28,964 nt of DNA. Origin: CAMENZ01 sp041854955. GTDB taxonomy: Bacteria; Bacillota; Clostridia; Peptostreptococcales; Anaerovoracaceae. A program made the translations under genes and the position numbers. Positions 23,184 to 28,964 of the stretch are shown here, piece after piece. Within the stretch, counting starts at the first letter, position 1. The number at the start of each line of letters is the position of its first letter. Where the stretch lies: positions 1 through 28,964 of the forward strand of contig JBHADF010000011.1 in the NCBI GenBank assembly GCA_041854955.1, written 5' to 3'. The notes under the pieces were generated by a model. The model searched no databases. It was not told where the DNA came from and saw only the letters and a list, made by a program, of their open reading frames with translations.

Positions 23184-24474
23184 GAAATTGATAGCACTGG
23201 GACTGTCCATAGCCATGATAAGCTCTCTGACAGTTTTTAGCGGAGCTGCCGGTGCACAGGAAAAGACGGCAAAGATCTTGGAAGGGCAGACTATTACCGT
23301 TACTGCGGATTCCTACGCCAAGGCGGTAAAGAATGTTACCAAGAAAAATAAAGTGGGAAAAGCCGTAAACAAATTTTCCCTGAGAATGCTGAGGAATCTG
23401 GCAAAGGGAGAAGACCTGAATAAGAACATGATGATTTCCCCCATATCCATATTGATGGCTATGGGAATGGTGGAAAACGGAGCTTCGGGAGAAACCTTGG
23501 CCCAGATGGAAAAGACCATGGGCTGCAGCCTTAAGGACTTAAACAGCTGGCTTAAATCCTGGAGAGTGATTCAGGGCAACAATCAAAAGACAAAGACCAA
23601 TATCGCCAATTCTGTATGGTTCAAGGATCAGCCTTACATGAAGCTGAGCGAGCCCTTTATGGATAGAGTGTCCAAAATCTACGGAGCAGATATTTTCCTT
23701 ACGGATTTCGGCAAGGAAGCATCAAAAAAGGTGAATCAGTGGGTAAAGGATGAAACCTACGGCATGATCGATAAGCTGGCAGATTCACTGGACGAGGATT
23801 TAATTGCATTGCTTCTCAATGCTACAGCCTTTGAAGGAAAATGGGCCGAAAAGTACACAGAAGATGATATAGTAAAGGACCAGACCTTCACGAGAGCTGA
23901 CGGAACCAAGGAAAAGGTGGATATGCTCAGCTCACAGGAGAGCACCTATTTTAAAGACAGCAAGTTCACAGGATTTACAAAGGCCTATGAAGACGGTTAC
24001 TACTTTGCAGCATTCCTTCCTAAGAAGGGCATGACCATGCAGGAAGCCGTAGCAAGTTTGACGGCTACCAGATTCAACAATCTGCTCAACAAGAAGAAGG
24101 TCTCCGGTATTGTGAACGTTACCATGCCTTCCTTCAAATATGATTATGAGACAAGGGCCTTGAAGGATGTACTGGCAAAGATGGGAATGAAGGATCTTTT
24201 TGACGGCGGAAAAGCTGACCTGTCGAAGATGATAGACTCAAATAGCCCTGCCAGACTGTATGTCAGCGATATAATCCACAAAACCCACATCGAGCTGGAT
24301 AAGGAAGGCACCAAGGCTGCTGCAATTACAGCAATAGAGGTCAAATGCACCAGCATGCCTATGGAGGAAATATACAATGTCCGCCTCGACAGACCTTTCA
24401 TCTACGCTATCGTTGATCAGGCAACCGGAACCCCTGTATTTGTAGGTACTGTAGCATCAACTGCAAGCAAGTAG
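23173..24474 (+). CDS. Secreted serpin (serine protease inhibitor)
   Basis: Serpin-fold protease inhibitor with a signal peptide (1-28, ending GAAGA before QEKT). The 433 residues show the serpin core: NKNMMISPISILMAMGMV, NSVWF (146-150), KKVNQWVKDETYGMID, LLLNATAFEGKWAEKY and the signature LDRPFIYAIVDQATGTPVF. The hinge KEGTKAAAIT (377-386) has Gly379 at P15 and a run of small residues, as in inhibitory serpins. With standard numbering P1 is Thr393 and P1' Ser394, with Cys392 at P2; loop length could shift this by one or two. Only two cysteines exist in the mature part (118, 392). AGGAGGG precedes the ATG. It sits behind the sigma/anti-sigma pair and ends at a strong terminator. Confidence 0.93.
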   Translation: MKIKKLIALGLSIAMISSLTVFSGAAGAQEKTAKILEGQTITVTADSYAKAVKNVTKKNKVGKAVNKFSLRMLRNLAKGEDLNKNMMISPISILMAMGMVENGASGETLAQMEKTMGCSLKDLNSWLKSWRVIQGNNQKTKTNIANSVWFKDQPYMKLSEPFMDRVSKIYGADIFLTDFGKEASKKVNQWVKDETYGMIDKLADSLDEDLIALLLNATAFEGKWAEKYTEDDIVKDQTFTRADGTKEKVDMLSSQESTYFKDSKFTGFTKAYEDGYYFAAFLPKKGMTMQEAVASLTATRFNNLLNKKKVSGIVNVTMPSFKYDYETRALKDVLAKMGMKDLFDGGKADLSKMIDSNSPARLYVSDIIHKTHIELDKEGTKAAAITAIEVKCTSMPMEEIYNVRLDRPFIYAIVDQATGTPVFVGTVASTASK

Positions 24475-24494
24475 AATACCTTTAACATTTCACG

Positions 24495-24521
24495 AAAAGT
24501 ACACGAAAGTGTACTTTTTTT
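24495..24521 (+). terminator. Terminator of the sigma/serpin operon
   Basis: AAAAGTACAC (24495-24504) and GTGTACTTTT (24509-24518) form a perfect ten-base stem closed by a GAAA tetraloop, followed by a run of Ts. The Ts run directly into a putative extended -10 promoter. Confidence 0.92.
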
Positions 24522-24522
24522 G

Positions 24523-24531
24523 TGGTAATAT
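24523..24531 (+). promoter_or_regulatory. Extended -10 promoter of the DUF5685/DnaJ operon
   Basis: TG-G-TAATAT (24523-24531) fits an extended -10 element; no good -35 box is visible 17 bases upstream, where the terminator stem lies. It predicts a leader of about 50 bases before the GTG start. Confidence 0.45.
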
Positions 24532-24587
24532 ACCTATGAAAACAGATGGATTATTGATGGTTTGAGAGAGGAAAATAGGGCAAAGCT

Positions 24588-25430
24588 GTGTTTGGTTACG
24601 TACTGGTAAATAAGCCGGAATTAAAAATCAAAGAATTCGAAAAATACAGAAGCTATTACTGCGGGCTTTGTCATGCTCTCAAGAAGCGTCACGGCTTCGG
24701 AGGCCGCCTCACCCTCAACTATGACATGACCTTTCTCATCATGGTTCTTTCCGGCCTGTATGAAGAGGAAGAAACCACTAAATGGGGACGATGTATAGTC
24801 CATCCTCTAGCTAAAAACTGCTCCAGAGCCAGCAGCCGGATTACGGATTATTGTGCCGATATATGTGTTTTGCTGGCCTACTATAAGTGTATGGACGACT
24901 GGAATGACGAGCACAAGCTCAGCAGCCTTTTCTATGCTAAAATGTTAAAGAGAAAGGCTAAGAAGGTTCAGAAGCTTTATCCCGACAAGGCGGCAGTGCT
25001 GGAAAAAAAGATAAACATGCTTTCCATAGTGGAGAACGCCAAAAACGTTCCTACAGATAAGGTGGCTAAGATTTTCGGAGAAATTATGGGTACCGTATTT
25101 GTCTATAAGGAGGATTTTTGGAAGGAGGACCTCTTTAAGCTGGGATTTTATCTGGGAAAATACATATATCTTCTGGACGCCTATGAAGATATAGAAAAGG
25201 ATATAAAAACCGGAGACTACAATCCCTATAAAGAGCTATACCACAATGAAAACTTTGACGAGCAGGTTATGAATATGCTGCTCCTGATGATAGGTGAGTG
25301 CACCGATGCCTTTGAGCGACTTCCTATAGTGGAAAATGCGGAGATACTTAGAAACATTCTCTATTCGGGCGTTTGGGTCAGGTATGCCGATGCCAAGATG
25401 AAACACAACAAGGAAAAAGAGGGAAAATAA
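24588..25430 (+). CDS. DUF5685 family protein, Asp-rich and Cys-rich helical
   Basis: Recognised as a DUF5685 protein; function unknown. The 280 residues are largely helical with no signal peptide. The N-terminus MFGYVLVNKPELKIKEFEKY and YYCGLCHALKK (Cys25, Cys28) is diagnostic. Further Cys at 69, 78, 89, 93 and 101 may bind metal. Two Asp-rich motifs are notable: DDWND (103-107, a DDxxD pattern) and LLDAYEDIEKD followed by GDYNP (197-213). Their spacing recalls squalene/phytoene synthases (RDxxED...GRxYLP), but this is inference. The start is GTG with AGGG nine bases upstream. It overlaps the J-protein by one base (TAATG). Confidence 0.8.
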   Translation: MFGYVLVNKPELKIKEFEKYRSYYCGLCHALKKRHGFGGRLTLNYDMTFLIMVLSGLYEEEETTKWGRCIVHPLAKNCSRASSRITDYCADICVLLAYYKCMDDWNDEHKLSSLFYAKMLKRKAKKVQKLYPDKAAVLEKKINMLSIVENAKNVPTDKVAKIFGEIMGTVFVYKEDFWKEDLFKLGFYLGKYIYLLDAYEDIEKDIKTGDYNPYKELYHNENFDEQVMNMLLLMIGECTDAFERLPIVENAEILRNILYSGVWVRYADAKMKHNKEKEGK

Positions 25431-26152
25431 TGGATCCATATAAGATTCTGGGCATAGGCTATGATGCTACGGAAGAAGATATTAAAAAAGCATACAGGAA
25501 ATTATCGAGAAAATATCACCCCGATGTGAATGTGGGAAACCCAAATCAGAAGGATTACGAGGAAAAGTTCAAGGAAGTGCAGCAGGCCTATTCGGCCATC
25601 ATGGATGAGAAGCAGGGACGCATACCTTCCCAGAACGGCTACGGAGGTCAGTACAGCCGGGGAGCCTACGGAGATGAAGCCTTTGCAGAATTTTGGAATG
25701 AATTTTTCGGCGGAGCCATGGGAGGCCGAGGCCCGCAGCAGTCAAGGGAAGAAACCCAAGAAGAGAAATACTTTATGTCCGCCGCCCAATATATACGAAA
25801 CGGATATTACAGAGAAGGCCTCAATGTGCTGGGGCAGATAAATAAGGAAAAGAGAACTGACGAATGGTTTTACTACAGCTCCTTTGCCAACTACAAGGTG
25901 GGCAATAACGGCATAGCCGTGGAGCATGCCAAGGTGGCTTGCGCTTTGGAGCCCCAAAATCTAATTTATCGCCGGCTCTTGGATCAGCTTACGGGCAGCG
26001 AAACCAGATACCAGCAAAGGAGTGCCTACTACGGAGGAAATCCCTCCATGCAGGGCTCAAACTATTGTATGCAGGTATGTTCTACCATGGCATGTGCCAG
26101 CATTTGTTGCAGCGGCAGTGGATATGGCCTACCTCTTCTGTGCTGCTTTTAA
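25430..26152 (+). CDS. J-domain protein with helical-repeat region and Cys-rich tail
   Basis: DnaJ-type cochaperone that would stimulate a DnaK ATPase on a specific client. From ATG 25430 it has 240 residues: J domain (1-63, KYHPD with HPD at 30-32), a Gly-rich linker (68-107), a TPR-like helical region (about 110-190, SAAQYIRNGYYREGLNVLGQI, then EHAKVACALEPQNLIYRRLL) and a tail with seven cysteines (213, 217, 222, 226, 227, 238, 239) ending in CCF. It lacks the zinc-finger and C-terminal domains of DnaJ. An upstream in-frame start at 25373 would lie inside DUF5685. The ATG shares its A with the stop of DUF5685, which points to a functional pair. A terminator follows. Confidence 0.86.
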   Translation: MDPYKILGIGYDATEEDIKKAYRKLSRKYHPDVNVGNPNQKDYEEKFKEVQQAYSAIMDEKQGRIPSQNGYGGQYSRGAYGDEAFAEFWNEFFGGAMGGRGPQQSREETQEEKYFMSAAQYIRNGYYREGLNVLGQINKEKRTDEWFYYSSFANYKVGNNGIAVEHAKVACALEPQNLIYRRLLDQLTGSETRYQQRSAYYGGNPSMQGSNYCMQVCSTMACASICCSGSGYGLPLLCCF

Positions 26153-26178
26153 AGAAAAAGAAAAAATCGTCATCATAT

Positions 26179-26220
26179 ACCGCTACAGATGTTGAAAAGC
26201 ATTGCAGCGGTTTTTTGTTT
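26179..26220 (+). terminator. Terminator after the J-domain gene
   Basis: ACCGCT (26179-26184) and AGCGGT (26206-26211) form the base of a long hairpin with a small inner stem, followed by TTTTTTGTTT. It begins 27 bases after the stop. Confidence 0.8.
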
Positions 26221-26230
26221 TTTAAAAGCC

Positions 26231-26260
26231 TTGACGTACTACGCGCTGTAGTGGTGTAAT
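26231..26260 (+). promoter_or_regulatory. Promoter of the blaI-blaR1 remnant
   Basis: TTGACG (26231-26236) and TGTAAT (26255-26260) are separated by 18 bases and the -10 carries an upstream TG (extended). Two dyads bracket it, so it is a repressor-controlled promoter. Confidence 0.75.
26237..26253. promoter_or_regulatory. BlaI/MecI-type operator 1
   Basis: TACTAC and GTAGTG arms around GCGCT match the TACTACA/TGTAGTA operator with one mismatch. It sits between -35 and -10, where a bound repressor blocks polymerase. Confidence 0.7.
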
Positions 26261-26262
26261 TA

Positions 26263-26279
26263 TACTACAAATTGTAGTA
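26263..26279. promoter_or_regulatory. BlaI/MecI-type operator 2
   Basis: TACTACA-AAT-TGTAGTA is a perfect 7-3-7 palindrome, the ideal operator for the family, placed at the expected transcription start. Confidence 0.88.
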
Positions 26280-26357
26280 CGGTGTTGCGTGGAAGATGTA
26301 TGGTGTTTAGCTCGACGGAAATGCATAATGTATTACAGAAAAATATGAGGTGTGCAC

Positions 26358-26726
26358 ATGGAACTAAAGACTTTAACAGAAGCGGAATAAGCAATAATGT
26401 ACAAAATATGGGAATTAGCTACTCCTATAACGTCATACATGCTTCTGGAAGCGTTTAATGAGACGAGGGGTTGGAAATCACAAACGATCAGCACCTTCCT
26501 TTCGAGATTGGTAGATAAGGAATACTTATCGGTGAAAAAAATCAGATCCACAAATGAGTATCGTGCCATTATCTCTGCAGAGGAATACGCACAAAGGTCG
26601 GCCCGGGAAATGATCAATAAAATTCATGGGGGTTCTGTAAAACGTTTAATCACATCATTTGTGGAAAGTGACGCCATAAGTGAGAAAGAACTGGAAGATA
26701 TAAAGAAATGGTTTTCAGAGAGGTGA
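26358..26726 (+). pseudogene. blaI: BlaI/MecI/CopY-family repressor gene interrupted at codon 11
   Basis: Winged-helix repressor of the beta-lactam or copper-type family. GAGGTG lies five bases before ATG 26358, and the frame reads MELKTLTEAE, then TAA (codon 11, 26388-26390), then AIMYKIWELATPITSYMLLEAF and the wing WKSQTISTFLSRLVDKEYLSVKK to a TGA at 26724. Relatives have Trp or Leu at that codon. Apart from this the 122 codons look intact, and an ATG at 26397 follows within six bases of the stop, so a shortened repressor (109 residues) by reinitiation is possible, lacking the start of helix 1. Two operators upstream show the original autoregulation. Confidence 0.75.
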
Positions 26727-26730
26727 CAAT

Positions 26731-27138
26731 ATGTTGAATATTTTCATATTGATAGTTTGTTCATCGACAGCTTTAGGAGTTGTATACTTTGCCTACAATA
26801 TAGCTGAGCGCCTTTTTAAGAGACATTTGAATCTTAGGACAAAAGCTCTGTCATTGAAGCTAATAGTATTTATTCAACCGATAATTGTTTTGCTGACAGT
26901 GGTTGTTCTCGTTTCAGGATTTACCTTTAGGGATGACAAAGAGGTTTCCGGAAAAACCTCTGTAGCCTATGAGCAAGGTGTATCTTCAAATAGTTTACTA
27001 TCAATGAATCAATATCTCCCCATCAGAACTGCTTATACTATCCTGTTCAGACTGCCTCCGGCTAAAAAGCTTTTTAGATTCTCCGCAGCGATTTGCGTAA
27101 CCGTTTCGCGGGCTGTCCTCGTGGCCCAGGCTATATGA
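26731..27138 (+). pseudogene. Truncated membrane protein, probable BlaR1/M56 remnant
   Basis: The frame starts four bases after the repressor stop with AGAGAGGTG as ribosome site, the usual blaI-blaR1 arrangement. It encodes up to about 100 residues of genuine-looking protein: two hydrophobic segments (about 3-25 and 40-62) with LFKRHLNLRTKA between, as in the N-terminal part of M56 sensors. From 27033 the frame runs antisense into the dehydrogenase, so the last 35 residues are not homologous coding. The zinc metalloprotease HEXXH and the sensor domain are absent, so the sensor is non-functional. Assignment depends on context. Confidence 0.55.
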
Positions 27139-27944
27139 GGGGTAAGGATGAGATTGGGAACTCCTATGAGAGGGTTTCCGTCTTTTGGCGGTTCTGCGGA
27201 AAGCACGTCGCAGGCAGCGGCAGATAGCTTGCCCGACTTCAGGGCCTCTGCCAGATCGGCCTCATTTATCAGGGAGCCGCGAGCCGTATTTATGAGGATG
27301 GCCCCGTCCTTCATGCGGGAGATGAACTCTCTGTTTATGAAGCCTGCGTTATCAGGCGTAGCAGGACAATGAAGGCTCAGAATATCGGATTTTATAGCAG
27401 CTTCCGGGTCCCTACTGTATATGTTTACTTCCATGCCGAAAGCCTTGCCGATTTCCGCCACCTGCTTGCCTATATTGCCGTATCCGATTATTCCCAGGGA
27501 TTTGTCGGAAAGCTGGATGAGAGGCTGCTCCACAAAACAGAAGTTAGGTGAGGCCTGCCATTTTCCGGCCTGAACCGATGCGTTATGGAGACCGACGCCG
27601 TTGGTGATTTCCAAAATCATGGCGAAAACATGCTGTGCCACCGCCATGGTGGAGTAGGCCGGCGTATTACACACTGCGATGCCCAAAGCCTTTGCAGCAG
27701 CTATATCAATGTTATCGTAGCCCGTAGCCAAGCAGCCGATGAATTTAAGTGCTGGGCTTTTTTTCATTATATCCTCTGTAATTCGGCACTTGGAGGTGAA
27801 TATGGCCTCGGCTCCATCTATGCGAGGCAAAATATCCTCCGGAGCAGTCCTTTCAAAAAATTCATATTCCCCCATAGCGGCCAAAACATCCCAATTCAAA
27901 TCATCCAAAGTTATGGCGTATCCGTCTAAGTTGACTATCTTCAT
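27033..27944 (-). CDS. D-isomer-specific 2-hydroxyacid dehydrogenase
   Basis: NAD(P)-dependent oxidoreductase, most like hydroxypyruvate reductase/glycerate dehydrogenase by the N-terminus (IVNLDGYAITLDDLNWDVLAAMG). The Rossmann motif GYGNIG (154-159), the substrate Arg in NTARGSL (Arg222), Glu in SAEPPKDGNPL (Glu251) and catalytic His in TPHIAWAT (His270) are all present, so it looks active. It is 303 residues, shorter than the usual 315-320: between the NAD-binding strand (IYSR, 175-178) and SDILSLHCP (186-194) about 15 residues of the family are missing. A GGGAGG at 27950-27955 is best spaced to ATG 27944 rather than the adjacent ATG 27947. It converges on the blaR1 remnant. Confidence 0.85.
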   Translation of the reverse strand: MKIVNLDGYAITLDDLNWDVLAAMGEYEFFERTAPEDILPRIDGAEAIFTSKCRITEDIMKKSPALKFIGCLATGYDNIDIAAAKALGIAVCNTPAYSTMAVAQHVFAMILEITNGVGLHNASVQAGKWQASPNFCFVEQPLIQLSDKSLGIIGYGNIGKQVAEIGKAFGMEVNIYSRDPEAAIKSDILSLHCPATPDNAGFINREFISRMKDGAILINTARGSLINEADLAEALKSGKLSAAACDVLSAEPPKDGNPLIGVPNLILTPHIAWATRTARETVTQIAAENLKSFLAGGSLNRIV

Positions 27945-27977
27945 CATATCCTCCCGAAAAAACAATATCTATTAAGC

Positions 27978-28006
27978 ATTATAGCCCCGGAAGGCAGGAA
28001 AAGCAA
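27978..28006 (-). promoter_or_regulatory. Promoter of the 2-hydroxyacid dehydrogenase
   Basis: On the minus strand a perfect TATAAT (27978-27983) lies 17 bases after TTGCTT (28001-28006), giving a leader of about 25-30 bases. Confidence 0.78.
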
Positions 28007-28016
28007 TGGGGAAAGG

Positions 28017-28046
28017 TTGACGGTGAAAAGAGGACTGTGTTAAAAT
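28017..28046 (+). promoter_or_regulatory. Promoter of the surface protein gene
   Basis: TTGACG (28017-28022) and TAAAAT (28041-28046) are 18 bases apart, with a TG one base before the -10. It lies about 35 bases before the ATG and is back-to-back with the dehydrogenase promoter. Confidence 0.8.
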
Positions 28047-28080
28047 AAAAATAATTAACGAAGAAAGGTGTAAACAAAAA

Positions 28081-28964
28081 ATGAAAAGTAAAAGACTTAT
28101 TTCTCTATTTGTAATTCTAGCATTACTTGTAACTTCAATGCCGACTCAAGCATTCGCTTTGGAACACCCCGGCAGTATTATAAAGAAAGATGTAGCAGCT
28201 CAAAATCTACTTATGCCGGCTGATGAAAAAGCAAAGGAAAGGAAGCGAAAAAATGAGTTTGATTTTCAAAATATAAAGCCCATTGAAGAGCAGGGTTCAG
28301 TCGAGCATGAAATGCCGATAGAGGCTCATTCTCGGCAAATTTTCAAAAGTCATTTAAATAAGACATACACAGAAATAACCGACTCGATTTCCGGAGATGA
28401 GATTTACTACGAAGGTGACGTTACAATCACATCACAATGCTATATATCTGCCAAAAAAGTTATCTTTGGCGGGGATGTTGTGGTGGAAGATACTCTCGTA
28501 GTAAATTCTAATTCTATAGTAGAAATCATGGGAGATTTTCAGTTGCAAAGGCGATTAGAGGATGGGAATTTTGGGGAAACTACGGCCACTTTTTTAAACT
28601 ACGGACATACCATCGTCAATGGAGACATGTATGCACAAACGGCTAAAACTGTGAGATTTGCAAGTGACAGTGTTTTAGAGCTGAGAGGCAACCTGACACA
28701 GATAGGAGAGAATACAAAATTCTTGCATTATACAGATAATGGCTATATCCTTTTTTCTGGAGATAAAGATCAGACTGTATCCTTTGATCGAGTAGATTCC
28801 GAAGCTAGTATAGGAAAAGTGAAAATGCAGGATGAAAGTAAGCCTCTTAAGCTTGCAACACCTGTTTACGGGATTACTTTAACTCATGATACTACCATAA
28901 CTTCCACAGATAAGTATGGCGATGTAAAAGTCCCTTATCTTACAACGAACAAGTTCACCGCTAC
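28081..28964 (+). CDS. Secreted beta-solenoid-like surface protein (3' partial)
   Basis: Exported protein running off the window, with 294 residues visible and no stop. A signal peptide (1-26, ending TQAFA) is followed by a charged linker (about 27-100) and then repetitive beta-strand sequence, GDEIYYEGDVTITSQCYISAKKVIFGGDVVVEDTLVV is the first such turn region and ELRGNLTQIG and ILFSGDKDQTVSFD are later ones. This SG-K-x-QTV pattern resembles right-handed beta-helix surface proteins of Clostridia. No enzymatic motif or cell-wall anchor is visible in the part seen. AAAGG precedes the ATG. Its base composition is more A+T rich than the housekeeping genes. Confidence 0.78.
   Translation, partial: MKSKRLISLFVILALLVTSMPTQAFALEHPGSIIKKDVAAQNLLMPADEKAKERKRKNEFDFQNIKPIEEQGSVEHEMPIEAHSRQIFKSHLNKTYTEITDSISGDEIYYEGDVTITSQCYISAKKVIFGGDVVVEDTLVVNSNSIVEIMGDFQLQRRLEDGNFGETTATFLNYGHTIVNGDMYAQTAKTVRFASDSVLELRGNLTQIGENTKFLHYTDNGYILFSGDKDQTVSFDRVDSEASIGKVKMQDESKPLKLATPVYGITLTHDTTITSTDKYGDVKVPYLTTNKFTA

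Noticed and set aside
24536..24565. Nine-codon leader peptide before DUF5685
   Set aside because: It starts near the predicted transcription start with no ribosome site and no attenuator follows.

Overview
This window is chromosomal DNA from an anaerobic low-to-mid GC Gram-positive bacterium of the Clostridia. The grounds are a division/cell-wall cluster without ftsA next to ftsZ, the zapA-mutS2 arrangement behind pheST, AGGAGG-type ribosome sites, sigma-A promoters, two radical SAM enzymes and a DUF5685/DnaJ pair. A family such as Anaerovoracaceae (Clostridiales Family XIII) is possible, but I cannot prove it from sequence alone.

Positions 1-5477 hold the tail of the division/peptidoglycan cluster: murD (5' end outside the window), ftsW, murG and ftsQ. 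A probable terminator follows, then ftsZ on its own promoter. Positions 5478-18417 are ten co-directional, tightly packed genes that could be one long transcript: an A-loop type SpoU rRNA methyltransferase, pheS, pheT, zapA, mutS2, a DUF523 (TudS-like) protein, argS, a radical SAM protein with a CX4CX2C cluster motif, a B12-binding radical SAM protein and a TPR protein. These are mostly housekeeping genes for translation, division and nucleic-acid maintenance.

From 18418 the window becomes accessory in character. There is an orphan BRO-type phage antirepressor-like gene with an in-frame TGA at codon 29 where its family carries tryptophan. Convergent to it is an HD-domain protein, then a minus-strand tRNA operon (Asn-Leu-fMet) with a near-consensus promoter and a strong terminator, and a PlsC acyltransferase fused to a zinc ribbon. 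Divergent from the acyltransferase is a compact operon of an ECF sigma factor, a single-pass membrane protein (probable anti-sigma) and a secreted serpin. This is the most interesting system here: bacterial serpins are uncommon, and the arrangement suggests that protease stress at the cell surface could drive production of a protease inhibitor.

Next come a DUF5685 protein, whose two Asp-rich motifs resemble head-to-head prenyl synthases, and a J-domain protein with a Cys-rich tail, overlapping by one base. After them is a decayed BlaI/BlaR1 module with two intact operators, a blaI gene interrupted at codon 11, and a short blaR1 remnant that runs into a convergent 2-hydroxyacid dehydrogenase. 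The window ends inside a secreted, beta-solenoid-like surface protein.

Stop codons in the 25 gene ends seen are 12 TAG, 11 TAA and 2 TGA. No rRNA, CRISPR array, insertion sequence or riboswitch was seen.
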